From positions 62,001 to 126,000 of the forward strand of contig WION01000121.1 of the NCBI GenBank assembly GCA_015039365.1: a DNA stretch of 64,000 bases, written 5' to 3'. Made by a program: the position numbers and the translations under genes. The stretch's first letter is position 1. Each line of letters opens with the position of its first letter. The notes below the pieces were generated by a model that did no database searches, was not told the origin of the DNA, and worked only from the letters and a program-made list of their open reading frames with translations. This document shows, one piece after another, positions 20,350 to 30,789 of the stretch. Origin of the DNA: Amanita rubescens (lineage: Eukaryota > Basidiomycota > Agaricomycetes > Agaricales > Amanitaceae).

Positions 20350-21765
20350 ATGACGACGCAATTCAGTTGGTTTGACACTTTGCATGCGCTTTCCACCTGT
20401 CTCGCTTGTACAACTGCCTCTTCTTCAACCGATTCTCTGCATGACCATGCGCATAATACTCGTGTAACTCGTCAAAGCACCCGAAGTGGGTCTCGCGCCC
20501 GTGCGCAGACTAATACCCAATTTCTTACGGATGGATTACGTCCCTTGCTACAAGAGGAATCTACGGACGACGAGTATGCGGATACCTTGTCGTTGCATTC
20601 TAACGTAGGCGACGCGGGTAGAGGGGAAGGTGAAGGAACACGTACCAAACCACCTAGAACCAAGTCTAAGCGACGCGGAAAGAAAGTTCGACAGGATAAC
20701 GGTTGGTTTACGATTTTTGGATATAGCCTGTTCGGGAAGAGGACGGGGGCTATTCAGTTGCCTCTTACTGACGACGAGGATGAGGAAGAACCGAATAGGA
20801 GCGAAGGCCGGATAATTCGAACCCGGAGTGGGAGCACCCTTGATTCAGATGCGGCTCAGCTAGATGATGCGGCCATTGCTGCGCTCAGTCGCGCGCATAT
20901 AGCTGATCAAGATGCGGCTAAATTTCGCGAGAGGGTGAAACAGGCTGAGAAGGAGGAGCGGCGGCGGAAACGGAAAGAACGGAAGCAGCGAGAGGCACTC
21001 GAACGTGCTTTGGCTGCTGGTTTGTCTCTTGACCGAGGCGGATTTGAAGGGTATCAGGGCAGCGGAGATGACGTTATGGTTCCAGGACCTGGAAATCCCC
21101 CGCATAGCGCTTCGTCGAGGAGCACCGGCACTTCCATCACGTTAACAGAAGGCGACGCGGACGATGAAGAGCTTGCGGATTTTGATGGGTCCGTTTATGC
21201 GCGTGCTGCTGTCAATGTCACAGGTGCAGGAGGCAACAGTTCTGGATCGCGCACAACCACGAGCACCAATACTAGGAGTAGCGGTGCTTCTGGTTCTCGG
21301 CGTCATCGTTCTTACTCCCGTACTCATGAAACAGTGGATCCATTACAGCTAAGCCCCGCGCTCGAACCCTTATTCGCAGCCCATCCCCCAAATTCCGTCA
21401 ACGACCAGGTCAAGCAAAAGAGAACTCTCCCATCTTCTTCCTCAGTCGCAGCGTCGGATAGCGGGAGGACTACCTCGACTCGATCTATCACCGACTCACT
21501 CCCCTCTCCGACGGGAAGCACCTCACTCGGACCTGGCTTATCGCTCTCCCTTTCGTCACCCCATGACCAAGCTCAAGTATCCCAACAGCCTCATCTGATA
21601 AGGGACGATGGGAAAACTCAGAAACCTTTCGACAAGGGGTTGGGACAGGGACGACCATTTTACGATCGCGAACCTAATCGCGGTTTTCCTAGCGTTGGTT
21701 TTGGAAGAGGGAGAGGGGATAGTTTAGTGAACGGTGCATTCTTAGCGAGACGAGGGGACGTATGA
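20350..21765 (+). CDS. Hypothetical low-complexity protein, 471 aa
   Basis: Single long frame. The ATG at 20350 starts MTTQFSWFDTLHALSTCLAC; the frame is open for 11 more codons upstream without ATG. An N-terminal stretch with two Cys (residues about 17-20) precedes a basic segment (KSKRRGKKVR), the ordered-looking NGWFTIFGYSLFGKRTGAIQ (about 118-137), an acidic patch, and a highly charged predicted coiled coil (KFRERVKQAEKEERRRKRKE, about 192-211). The rest is Ser/Thr/Gly-rich and disordered, ending in an RG-rich tail (GFGRGRGD). No family recognised. The NGWFTIFGYSLFGKR block may be the conserved core. The Mutator-like element lies just upstream and may affect its promoter. Confidence 0.7.
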   Translation: MTTQFSWFDTLHALSTCLACTTASSSTDSLHDHAHNTRVTRQSTRSGSRARAQTNTQFLTDGLRPLLQEESTDDEYADTLSLHSNVGDAGRGEGEGTRTKPPRTKSKRRGKKVRQDNGWFTIFGYSLFGKRTGAIQLPLTDDEDEEEPNRSEGRIIRTRSGSTLDSDAAQLDDAAIAALSRAHIADQDAAKFRERVKQAEKEERRRKRKERKQREALERALAAGLSLDRGGFEGYQGSGDDVMVPGPGNPPHSASSRSTGTSITLTEGDADDEELADFDGSVYARAAVNVTGAGGNSSGSRTTTSTNTRSSGASGSRRHRSYSRTHETVDPLQLSPALEPLFAAHPPNSVNDQVKQKRTLPSSSSVAASDSGRTTSTRSITDSLPSPTGSTSLGPGLSLSLSSPHDQAQVSQQPHLIRDDGKTQKPFDKGLGQGRPFYDREPNRGFPSVGFGRGRGDSLVNGAFLARRGDV

Positions 21766-22149
21766 GGGGTTTTGTTCTGTTGTCATACTTTTAGCTTATG
21801 CTTTCCTCGGAAGGATATGATATTATTAGAGTACATACATATACATACTTGTGCTAGCAGTTATGTCCAACGAAGTGTCCCCCGCGACAAGCCAGTCCGT
21901 CGCATGCCTCATCCCAAGGCTAGTCATATCTTGATGGCTCGGCCCTCCATCAATCGCGGTTAATTCATGTGCAACTTGTTTAATCTAACTACAGTGCTTA
22001 CACCTAACTAATGTCTATACCTAAATACAGTATCCGTACCTAACTAATATGTATGTCTTACTTAACTTACTTAAGATTTCAAACGGTGAATTCGACATCT
22101 ACCAACGGTCCGAGCTGCATCCCCATTTCTCTCTCCGTTCCAGAAGTCT
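21766..22149. other. Convergent 3' flanks, no gene
   Basis: AT-rich, with several imperfect repeats of CTAACTA/TACCTAA (about 21985-22065), between the 3' ends of the genes at 20350 and 22150. Confidence 0.4.
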
Positions 22150-23022
22150 TCATTCTTTATTCCGACGCCTTTTCAGGGCTAGAGACGCAACAAATCCAGG
22201 CAGATGGCGCTCTGCGTTAGCCGACCTTTCTGCTTCTTTAGCCCCGATAAAGCGCTTGCTGCAAGGGTTGCTGACGATTGAGTGGATCTGCCACGATGCA
22301 CGCACTATGTTAGTAGTGATCACTTCAGACCTGATCAACATATATACCTTGTAAAGAGAACCGTCCCACATGTCGTCGTAATTCCTTAACAAGTCGTCGA
22401 CGTCGATCACTTCAACGAGTGTACGCCTTCGCTGAACGCTCGGCGGTAGAGGTGTCAAAATTGAGTGATCGTAACACTTTTTGAGCGCCTCCCCAATGGC
22501 ATAGCACAACCAATAACTGTTCTTGTTGGTGAACGTGCGGGCCTTTAGATAATGTTTAATTGTCCAGACGAGGACAATCAGTCGAGCAAGAGGAATATGT
22601 TGACCATTTTTGAATTTGACGTGATGAATCAAGCGAGAAGCATGGTCGCGAAACGAGGGTGGGATTAGGGAGATCTCGTCAAGGGCTATCTTCAGGGCTA
22701 CTTCATTGGACTTGGCAGGAGCGCAGTTCCTTCTGCGCACGGATCGAACAGCGACCTCCCTTCCCTCAGGGTCCAGGAAGCGACGCTTGATACGCAGATG
22801 GATTTCTCCTACATCTTCGTTATGAAGGGAGGCCATGAGGAAGAACTTGTTGCTTTTGTGAGCATAAATACGAATCTCGGACGCCTTCCAACGGTCAAAA
22901 CCGAAATGAATCGCCCTTGGATCCACATAGAACAAGCACAAATGATCAAGATGGCGAAGGACGGGTCGACGGCCATTCTTCGCTGGACGAAACCTTTCTG
23001 GCTGTTTGGTCGTCTTTGGCAT
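22150..23022 (-). CDS. Uncharacterised fungal protein, family U copy 1
   Basis: Start placed at the ATG at 23022 (MPKTTKQPERFRP), because a TATATAAG box sits about 75 bp upstream; the frame is open further but without support. A 60 nt GT-AG stretch (22288-22347) is a probable intron near the 3' end. Blocks shared with the protein at 29203 are DHLCLFYVDP, DRWKASEIRIY, FLMASLHNEDVGEIHLRIKRR, HHVKFKNGQHIPLARLIVL and SYWL. I do not recognise the family. There are no membrane segments, and the C-terminal 30 residues are strongly basic. It may be a basidiomycete-specific intracellular protein. Confidence 0.65.
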   Translation of the reverse strand: MPKTTKQPERFRPAKNGRRPVLRHLDHLCLFYVDPRAIHFGFDRWKASEIRIYAHKSNKFFLMASLHNEDVGEIHLRIKRRFLDPEGREVAVRSVRRRNCAPAKSNEVALKIALDEISLIPPSFRDHASRLIHHVKFKNGQHIPLARLIVLVWTIKHYLKARTFTNKNSYWLCYAIGEALKKCYDHSILTPLPPSVQRRRTLVEVIDVDDLLRNYDDMWDGSLYKVYMLIRSEVITTNIVRASWQIHSIVSNPCSKRFIGAKEAERSANAERHLPGFVASLALKRRRNKE

Positions 23023-23094
23023 GATTCTGAAAGAGTGGGCGGGGGTGCCGGTGTTCGTGAAGGATAATGAAGGTGAGATGCATACGAAAGGTCT

Positions 23095-23102
23095 CTTATA
23101 TA
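23095..23102 (-). promoter_or_regulatory. TATA box for the gene at 22150-23022
   Basis: TATATAAG on the minus strand, about 73 bp before the chosen ATG at 23022; it supports that start over longer readings of the frame. Confidence 0.5.
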
Positions 23103-24328
23103 AAATACGCACTGCGCAGGGGTATTGGGTCCCCTCCGCCACACCGTGAACGGAATTGGAGACATTGTTGCCATTACCCAGGTAGCGGTTGCTCTCAAGT
23201 AAAGAAGCACAACGGATCAACGCATAATCCGCAATGTTAACCATGTGAAATGAAAAAGGATAACAAAATTCGATAAGTTCTGCGACTGTATTCGAAACAA
23301 ATGCATACCTTCTTGTTCAAAGTGCCTGAAGCAGGCGATGCAGCACAGCGAACCCTTGCGTTCCAAAGTCCGTAAACGTCGTCGTCGACCTGAATAGATC
23401 CCGCAATTGTGATAAAACCAGGCCTGCAGGTTGCGGTGTGGGACAAAAGATAACCAATGTTCAGTCTTGCCGAGGCAGTGGCACCCCATGCGGCGAGAAC
23501 GGCCTGCAAAGTACAAAATAAGTATCCGATCCTTCCTAATACTAAAATAAGAATAAGTAAGGTACCGACCCTTGATGGGTCCTTTTACCTTGACAGCCTG
23601 TGGCCATTATCATCACAACATCAGGCGATAACCCCGCTGTAGAAGCTATGCAGGCTGCACCGAGGTTTGTCAATTCTGGTTAGGCTGCTGCCACGCCGAT
23701 TTTCCGGTAACTTGAATCGAACAAGACAACTCAATTGAATATTCAAACCTTTACGCCACGTAATTTCTGCTGGGGTATCCATGTCGACCCAACAGGTGTG
23801 ATAGAGGTGTTCTGCACAGCGCAAAAGAAGCGGCACCGAATGAACGACAACCTCTATCAGCACGCTACTGACTCGAACGATTCACCATAGTATTAGCGAC
23901 TAAGAATTGTTCTCCGAGTCACCCATAATACGAGCCCACCAACGTTTTCTATGCGCTTTCTATTCTGAAGGAGATGTGAACGCATGTGTTGATGAGGAGG
24001 CTGCCGTTGTCAAGAAGTCGGAAGGTGACCGTGTGAAGTTCAATACGCTTGTACTACAGGTTTCTAATAATAGCCCTCCACACATTCTTGTACAATTTAT
24101 GGCAATCAGAGATCTGCAAGTACAAATGGATGAAGGTCGTTCAATTAGCCATCTCGGAGAGTCAACGAGCAGTCGCTGAATCACCCCGAAACGGTAGTTG
24201 ACCGAAATAGAGAACTGTCGTTGAAAATGGTGTCCTGGATGAACAAAATTCCTCGCTCTTAAACACCCCCATTCCACGGACCACGATAGGCCAGACCCAG
24301 GCAATGAAAGCGGTGCATGGACTGTCCA
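23103..24328. other. Region without a convincing gene
   Basis: One minus-strand stretch (about 23323-23509) between a CAG acceptor and a GTATGC donor reads AVLAAWGATASARLNIGYLL...RVRCAASPASG and could be an exon of an unidentified small protein; no partner exons were found. The rest holds no supported feature. Confidence 0.3.
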
Positions 24329-26281
24329 CTAGAATGCGAGTCTCTGTCGAATGCTTTTAGTGATTGAATCAAGAACTGTCATGTCCTTCTCCCGTGGACC
24401 AGGCTGGGTCGTGATGAAACCGGGATAATGTGTTTGGAACTCTGCAGGAGGGACGACTACTTGGAGTGGGCCAGTAGCATGGATTGGTATAAGTTTGGCA
24501 TGTGTATAGTCGATCTCAAATCCCTCAAAGAAGATGCCGACCCCGGTAACACCAAGTGCACGTTTGATGATGTCAGCGACGATATATGCAGCATTCAGCA
24601 GGGCTTCGTAATCATGCTCGGAAAGCGCAAACACATCGGAAGAAAGATGTCGTCGGGGGATGAGGACAGTGAAACCTGGTGTATTGCCGAACGGGGTAAG
24701 AAAAGCGATATGAGTGCTACTTTCCCAGATACGCCATTGCTCGATCTCTCCCCGGGCGATCCGCGCAAATAAGTTTTGGTCTGATGCATCACCGAAGAAA
24801 GTTTGGTCGAATGGTTCTTGTAGTCCTGACACTGCGACAAGGCGCTTCTGTATGTTGTTTAGAACGTCGTTGCGACTCTTTGGGCCGTTCTTCGATGTGA
24901 GATAGCCAGGGTATGTCGGATTATATTCTTCCATAACGTGTGTTACAGGACTCCAGTGGTTGCCGAGGCCGTGAAGGGGGATGAGGTGAATCGTTTGACC
25001 GTCCGATGCCATAGCGCAGCGTTGCACATGAGCACTTAAGGCAAGCGCTTGTGCTACCTTTCGAGTGAACCAAAACAAACTAATAAAATCGTGGAGGTCC
25101 AGAGAAGAAATGTCGATTGAGTCTTTGGTGATAACGACAGAATGACCTGGTGTAGATGGGTATCGGTACGCTCCGGCAACGAAGTGTCCATCTCGAATGA
25201 ACTCGTGGCGAGGTAAAATAGGAAGTGTGTTTGGTACAAAATGAACCTCGCGGTACAACTCAGTATTTCCCACCGTTCCAGATCCCATGGCTGTGACAAA
25301 AAGGCGACCACTAGACTCGACGGTGACTTGACCAGTCTTACTAAGAGCCAGAACAGAGCATGTAGCGCCCGTGTCTTGGGTGAAATCTGTTACGCTAACG
25401 TTGATGGCATTGCGTAACGAGGAATTGCTGAGCAGTCCGACTGCCTTGCCCGTGATAGCATGGTGAAGGATATCGTCCCCTGAGCCACCGCTGGAAAAAG
25501 CCCGTGTCAGCCTCTCAGCACGAGAAATTTATGAAGGGAGCTACCAGATAATTGCCGAAGAATGGTCTGCCCAGATTCCAGCGCCTGGGATCGCTGTATC
25601 TCCGATTCGGCCCGAATTCTTTCCGTGAAGGCCACCAGTGGAAGATGCAGCCGCAAGGTTGCCGTAGATATCAAGCACGACTGCTCCAACAGTTCCAAAA
25701 TCGGGGTCTTCACTTGGAAGGGGAATGTGCGCTTGGGTGCGACGGTGCTCCGTATTGAAATGACTATTGGGTACTTGTTCAAGACCACAGTTCTTGGCGA
25801 ATTCATCAGCGGCCGGACCTGCGAGGAACGTATGCAGGCCTGACTCTAGGACACGGCGAGCAGCCTTGACTGGGTTTCGCGTTGATCGCATTACAGCTAC
25901 TGCTCCCGTGCGCCTTGTAGACCCGTCTATAATGGCCGCCTCGAGCTGGGTGCATGAAATAGTTGAGTACAAATCCGGGGAAACGAATTAAAGGCCACCG
26001 ACCTCATGTTCACGCACGGCATTGAACGCAGAGCCCTTTCCGGCATTAAACATGGTAGCATCCTCAAGGGCTGCGACAGCCGCTTCTGCAACTTGAAGAG
26101 CAGGTTCTCCGTCCATAAGGCGTTGGAAAGCCAGATCAATGGTATCTGTCAGAGCAACTTTGGCCGCGTCCTCAAAGTCCTTATCCCCGCCGCCAGAATC
26201 TGATGCGCCACTGTGTATGGCAATCGCAAAACGACGAGGAGCATCAGTGGCACGCTCCAGAGCATTATCTGTGTCTTCCAT
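24329..26281 (-). CDS. Asparaginase/isoaspartyl peptidase-HIT domain fusion, 613 aa
   Basis: Three exons, 26281-26003, 25945-25545 and 25490-24329, summing to 1842 nt. Residues 1 to about 310 form a plant-type L-asparaginase/isoaspartyl aminopeptidase (Ntn hydrolase): FAIAIHSGAS, MFNAGKGSAFNA, LEAAIIDGSTRRTGAVA and FGTVGAVVLDIYGNLAAASS, whose Thr at about residue 178 would be the nucleophile exposed by self-cleavage. Residues about 330-613 hold two HIT-like units, each ending in a His-containing strand (TIHLIPLHGL; HAKLIPIHAT) and a YPGYLTSKNGP/YPGFITTQPGP tail. Exon 3 alone spans the end of the asparaginase and both HIT units, so the fusion is not a splicing artefact. HIT proteins bind or hydrolyse nucleotides. 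The joint role is unknown. A TATAAA lies upstream. Confidence 0.85.
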
Positions 26282-26394
26282 CGTGGATGTGGAAAGAAAG
26301 GTGAAAAGAAGGGTAAGACGGCAGATCGTGTAAAGAGCTTGAGAGCGAAAGTCAATCCAAGAATCCTCGGAAACTGGAAGAAGAGTAACGCGGG

Positions 26395-26400
26395 TTTATA
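26395..26400 (-). promoter_or_regulatory. TATA box for the asparaginase-HIT gene
   Basis: TATAAA on the minus strand, 114 bp before the ATG at 26281. Confidence 0.4.
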
Positions 26401-26573
26401 AGGCGGCCTCTATGCCGGATCAAGGCTGTTGCCTAAAAAGGAGTAGGCATTCTTATCTTCGGAGAAGGGTCCTTGATTGCCGTATTTTTCATTCGTAACG
26501 GAGTCGCCCATTGGAATATCGACCACACACGGAGTACCACATGTAACAAGTCCCGGAGGTTAGGGCCCAGCAG

Positions 26574-26815
26574 CCCAGTAGCTGTGTAGCTGAAAGGAGC
26601 TCAGAGACTAGTAACTCAGACTGAGCCATCTGTGGGTGCTTGTGAATGCTGAATGTACGATAGTACAAGATACCGACATGCTAGTTCCGAACGCTGGGGC
26701 CGAAGTTGATTGCCACGTTGAGAATGTGACATGTGACAAGAGTGGCTGTGTAGCTGAAAGGAGGTAGCCTAACTGAGCCGTCTGTGGGTGCTTGTGAATG
26801 ACACCGACATGAAAC
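26574..26815. repeat. Pair of imperfect direct repeats upstream of the kinase-like gene
   Basis: Two copies about 165 bp apart share GCTGTGTAGCTGAAAGGA, ACTGAGCC(A/G)TCTGTGGG, TGCTTGTGAATG and CACCGACATG or a close variant. Probably a local duplication; no coding content. Confidence 0.55.
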
Positions 26816-26956
26816 AATCCTTTTAAAGCTCCAATGGCCTAACGCCTCCTAACGCATGATCTTTGATATATAGCTCCGCTCTCAACCACCAGGAGTCATA
26901 TCCAGTTATCGTTGGGCACAATGGCTCTGCCTGTAGCAGTTGGCGCACAACTTCCC

Positions 26957-27707
26957 ATGACACGAGCTTATCAACCGCTGATTTAGTGCGTATCGAGATT
27001 GAGCCAGATCGTCTTCCATTAGTAACTTTTCTCTCACTTGTCACAGTATCAATGGCTGTCCTGGAGTAGGTAAACGGACGGTCGCGCGGTCCCTAGCGTC
27101 TTTCTTCCAAGAACGTGGATACAATTCGAATGTGAAAGTAGTTCAAAACCATCTTCTCATCGATCCTATCGAAGCAATTTGTTCGCGCGACGATCCAGCA
27201 TATCAATCACTTCGCCACCAACTCAGGCAAGTTATTCTACACGCGGTCGCCACTTTCCCCAATACCATGTTTATATTCACCGACTTTCAATCGGATAATA
27301 CCCTGGGACAGTCTGTTTGTGCAGAGTATCGAGAAGCGGCGAGGATTCGGGGCTCTGCGTTTATTCCCATAACGCTCACTTGCGCAGTCGAAGAGAACGT
27401 TCGTCGCGCTGCATCAGAAGAACGTTCTTCCATCAGCACTCATAAACTGACCGACCCAAAGATCGTTGCGGACATCTCCAAACGTTGCACTCCTTACACG
27501 GTTGATGTTCCAGAGAAGCTTATCATCGATACAACTTCAATAGAGCCTGATGATGTCGCCGCCAAGATCGCGGCTCACGTAAATGGATTTCTCGGCTCCT
27601 GTACGTGTAAGAGAATCGATAGGAAAGCCATAGCTCATTTTAACCTTTTTAGGATACCATCGGTGGAACAACCTGAAGCTTCATCCCATGCTGAGATTCA
27701 GACATGA
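26957..27707 (+). CDS. Small P-loop kinase-like NTPase, up to 229 aa
   Basis: Exon 1 (26957-26985) codes MTRAYQPLI plus two bases; exon 2 (27047-27707) begins YINGCPGVGKRT, a Walker A motif lying right after the splice junction. DRDD-type residues and FIFTDFQSDNT follow, with a CAVEENVRRA segment suggesting a lid of a kinase-like P-loop fold (AAA_33/gluconate-kinase-like). A possible last intron (27601-27652) would end the protein soon after FLGS instead of at 27707. Substrate unknown. Not closely similar to the NTPase at 431. Confidence 0.7.
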
Positions 27708-27814
27708 TAATCATTTCAAACTGCAGCATGTAAATGGCATAAACGTAGTCCAACATAGTACATCTTTGGAAATGTCATGGTTCTCTGCATAATGTACATC
27801 AAGTAGGCCGTCAT

Positions 27815-28523
27815 TCAGACATCAAATCCCAACTGGCGAAATGAAGAAGATTTCTTTGGGTACCTTCCTGTATAGAGTCCGACCAGCTCCTCGGCATTTC
27901 TTAAAAACCACTTCGGATACCGACTGAAGTAGTCCAAATGGTCGTTATCATCCGTCATCTCAAGTAATCTGTCGATATCCCCCCTGTCTCGAGCTACCTT
28001 ATTCCAATAGGACTTGAGGATGCGGTCTCGCCAACCTTGTACTTTCAGGATGAGAAGTACAAGGAAAGGAGCAACAGGGATATCATAGTTGTTGGGATAT
28101 ACGATGTGATATTTGGGTATTTTTGGTATTTGCAATTCAGTTTTCCGGCCCGTCACAATGATATCCACCTTGCACTTGAGGCCCCTTCCCCAATGGAGAT
28201 TAAACCAGAGTTTATTCCATTTTTTGCCGGGTTCCAAAGTAAAGCGATCGTGGTGATTGACGATATAATCTTTGATCTCCTCAGGATCGGCGTAGTTGTC
28301 AAGAACGACGATGTCCACGTCCTAGAATTAGGTCAACCCATGTGCAAATGCTTGAACATAGTTGATCACTCACGGTTATATAACGCCACTCTTGCATGCC
28401 CCATAGCGTGCACGCCAAACCCCCAATCACGCAACATTTATAATTTCTCTTTGCGAGTACTTCTATGGTTCGGCGTGCAACTCTGCGGAGGTCCTTTAAT
28501 GTGAGCGTGGTATCTGAGCTCAT
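27815..28523 (-). CDS. Nucleotidyltransferase-fold protein, copy 1 (218 aa, intact)
   Basis: Exon 1 28523-28374 codes MSSDTTLTLKDLRRVARRTI...; exon 2 28321-27815. Features of a minimal nucleotidyltransferase: a glycine motif CCVIGGLACTLWG (about residues 30-42), then DVDIVVLD directly after the intron with the metal-binding Asp pair, and a third Asp in CKVDIIVTG. The C-terminal half contains LLILKVQGWRDR and a helical region ending in the family tail LGFDV. This resembles MNT/AbiEii-like nucleotidyltransferases found widely in basidiomycetes as lineage-specific expansions; the substrate is unknown. First of an array of at least five copies on the same strand. Confidence 0.75.
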
Positions 28524-29202
28524 CAAATCAATGTTTGGGTAGGTTAGGTTGAGAGGTAGGTTGGTCGACGGCTGTGGGCAACCTGAAAGACGATAGGTTT
28601 AGTATGCAAAATGCCTACCACAATTACGTACGTACGTGATCACTGTAGCAAGTTGAGCTTGGTTACGATGTTTAATGTATAGGCAATTAGTAAATCAATA
28701 CTCAGTAGCAGTGAGAGATAGAAAGAACTAGGGGGCGCTAATCGAGTCCGAGGTTGCTGCGCGTCATGGTGGCGTCAAGGTTTGGGGACGTTGATAAACA
28801 AGGCACGACAGTGTCTGGTCATTTAGTCAAGCTCCATACAACAACGTAGATCCGTATATAATTCGACGCGTCAGTTTTAAATAATACACAAGAAAGCATA
28901 GGGATGATAGTCGAACCTCTGATCACGTTTTGGAAGACAGGCAGCAGCCCAAGCGAGTGTGATATTACAATTTGATATTTTTCCGCTAGCCGTCTCACGC
29001 AATAACGGATTCAACGTTAGAACTGTTGATGGCGGAGTGAATCTACTCGGAATCTTGTCAGTTATAATCTTTTTCCTAGTGGATTAACATACACTCTGAG
29101 CAAAGCCGTCACATAAATTGTCATAATTATTGAACAACTTGTCAAACTTGGACGCCTTAAACAGTTTCTCTACTGGTAGCAGAGGCCGGGATTGAGGGTC
29201 GC
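28524..29202. other. Intergenic stretch, no gene recognised
   Basis: Contains a short tandem TACGTACGTACGTG (28624-28640). No coding exon supported. Confidence 0.35.
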
Positions 29203-29844
29203 TCATCTGCAGCGGCGGACATATGTGTTCGAAACGGCTTCTGAGCACTTGGGTAGCAACGTAACAAACCAGGAACTGTCACGGCTGGTCAAGTTAAAAG
29301 TATCCGAGTAATCGTGGATTGCGCAAGCGAGCAGGATTAATTGCGGAAGAGGAGGATGGTGACCATCGTTGAACTGGATGTGGTCGACTAGGACCGGGGT
29401 ATCCCGCCGGCGCCTGCGGACATCGGGTATTTCGGGAAAGTATATAGAGACCTGGTCCACAGCCTTCGCTCCGAAGATCCTTTTGACCCATGACTGGCCC
29501 TGCTGAGCGGTGTTCGAATGGAAACCAGTACCTGTGCGTAATCGTCGAACAATGCCGCTGTCAGGTGCGTTCATCCAAAATGTCAGGATCCGACGCTCTA
29601 TGCATAGGAGGATCTCTCCCCCTTCTCCATCGTGGAGAGTGGCAATGAAATATTGGTGGTCGAAATTCCCGGTCCATTTTTGCTTGTAAGTGCATATTTC
29701 CGATACCGTCCAACGATCCCGACTGATATGCTGTGTCTCCGGTTCCGTGTAAAGCAACCACAAATGATCACCATAGACATCAACGGAATGACGTCCTCCT
29801 TCTTGTATTGACAGGAAGTCTTCTGCGTTTTGCTGGTGCATCAT
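29203..29844 (-). CDS. Uncharacterised fungal protein, family U copy 2 (213 aa)
   Basis: MMHQQNAEDFLSIQEGG leads into DHLWLLYTEPE, DRWTVSEICTY, YFIATLHDGEGGEILLCIERR, DHIQFNDGHHPPLPQLILLACAI and SSWFV. These line up in order with the protein at 22150 (DHLCLFYVDP, DRWKASEIRIY, FLMASLHNEDVGEI and so on). The family is not recognised. This copy is shorter and lacks the long basic C-terminus, so it may be truncated. It lies inside the nucleotidyltransferase array, apparently unrelated in function. Confidence 0.6.
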   Translation of the reverse strand: MMHQQNAEDFLSIQEGGRHSVDVYGDHLWLLYTEPETQHISRDRWTVSEICTYKQKWTGNFDHQYFIATLHDGEGGEILLCIERRILTFWMNAPDSGIVRRLRTGTGFHSNTAQQGQSWVKRIFGAKAVDQVSIYFPEIPDVRRRRRDTPVLVDHIQFNDGHHPPLPQLILLACAIHDYSDTFNLTSRDSSWFVTLLPKCSEAVSNTYVRRCR

Positions 29845-30207
29845 CACGACTTTAGAGCAATGAGTTGATAGTGAAACGGCGGACCTGCAGGTTCTTGAAC
29901 CAAATGGAAATGTGGGACGGTCTTTGTGTCGTCATTGTCCTGCATTTGTCGTTTTCAAGGAAGAGCAGCTGGCATGGTGACCGAACGGATAAGACAGCCT
30001 GCCGTGTCGAACAACAACTTCTTCAGCGAGAATTGCAGGCGCTTTTGTCTATTTCGGGAACAAAGCAAGCACAAAACGCGACTTTGATCGCCCATGAATT
30101 TGTTCTTCTCTTCATCTGTTATTCCTAATGCTGAAAATTTGTAAGGTGCTCAAGAACTGATTGACTATGCGCACGCACCCCGCTGCCAATTTTTTCTTCT
30201 TGTAACA

Positions 30208-30789
30208 TCATTGAGTGAGTGAAAGCCTTCGTACAACACGAAAAACAGATCCACAGGAACCATATTTCATGATTACCATATCGCTACACAAAAAAGGTTC
30301 AGCGACCGGCAGTGTTTCGACGTCGACTGGGCGCGACAGCCATTTGTTTTGACGTTCTGGTAGGGTAAGTGGATTGGAAAAAAAGCGAGTATGGAAGAGA
30401 ACTTTGACGCATGGCCCCGAATGGTGGAAGACGATGGCGTTGAGCTGGACTGGTGCTACGGTTGGAATTTGTGACAGGGTCAAGTGTGACCACGTGACGA
30501 ACCCCGTTTTGGACGTATTCAGCATTTGAACGACCACAGCGCCAGGAGTGTAGAGTTGTTCCACATTATGAAGTGGTCCCGCACTAACTGTGCCGTCATC
30601 ATAGCAATAGCATCGAGTGTAGTGCGCCGCACATCCAAAGAAATCACATGCCCGATCATCTTCTCGTATCTTATCTTCGTCTTTTGCAACTTTGATAACC
30701 TTAGAAGTACTATTATTACAATCGAAGACTTGGAATGATATACAGACAGCGGAGCCTGAAGCATTCTTCAGTACATAACACCCTTCCAC
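30208..30789 (-). CDS. Hypothetical open frame downstream of nucleotidyltransferase copy 2
   Basis: A 193-codon open frame beginning with GTG; no ATG-initiated start fits its upstream half. It is moderately Cys-rich in the first half (CDFFGCAAHYTRCYCYDD) and shows no recognised domain. It overlaps the 3' end of nucleotidyltransferase copy 2 by 22 bp. Its first 80 bp or so recur beyond copy 3 (about 31915-31980) as part of the tandem duplication. It could be an exon of an unrecognised gene or chance. Confidence 0.25.
   Translation of the reverse strand: MEGCYVLKNASGSAVCISFQVFDCNNSTSKVIKVAKDEDKIREDDRACDFFGCAAHYTRCYCYDDGTVSAGPLHNVEQLYTPGAVVVQMLNTSKTGFVTWSHLTLSQIPTVAPVQLNAIVFHHSGPCVKVLFHTRFFSNPLTLPERQNKWLSRPVDVETLPVAEPFLCSDMVIMKYGSCGSVFRVVRRLSLTQ

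Noticed and set aside
22798..23067. 89-codon plus-strand frame
   Set aside because: Antisense to the family U gene.
28037..28504. 155-codon plus-strand frame
   Set aside because: Antisense to nucleotidyltransferase copy 1.
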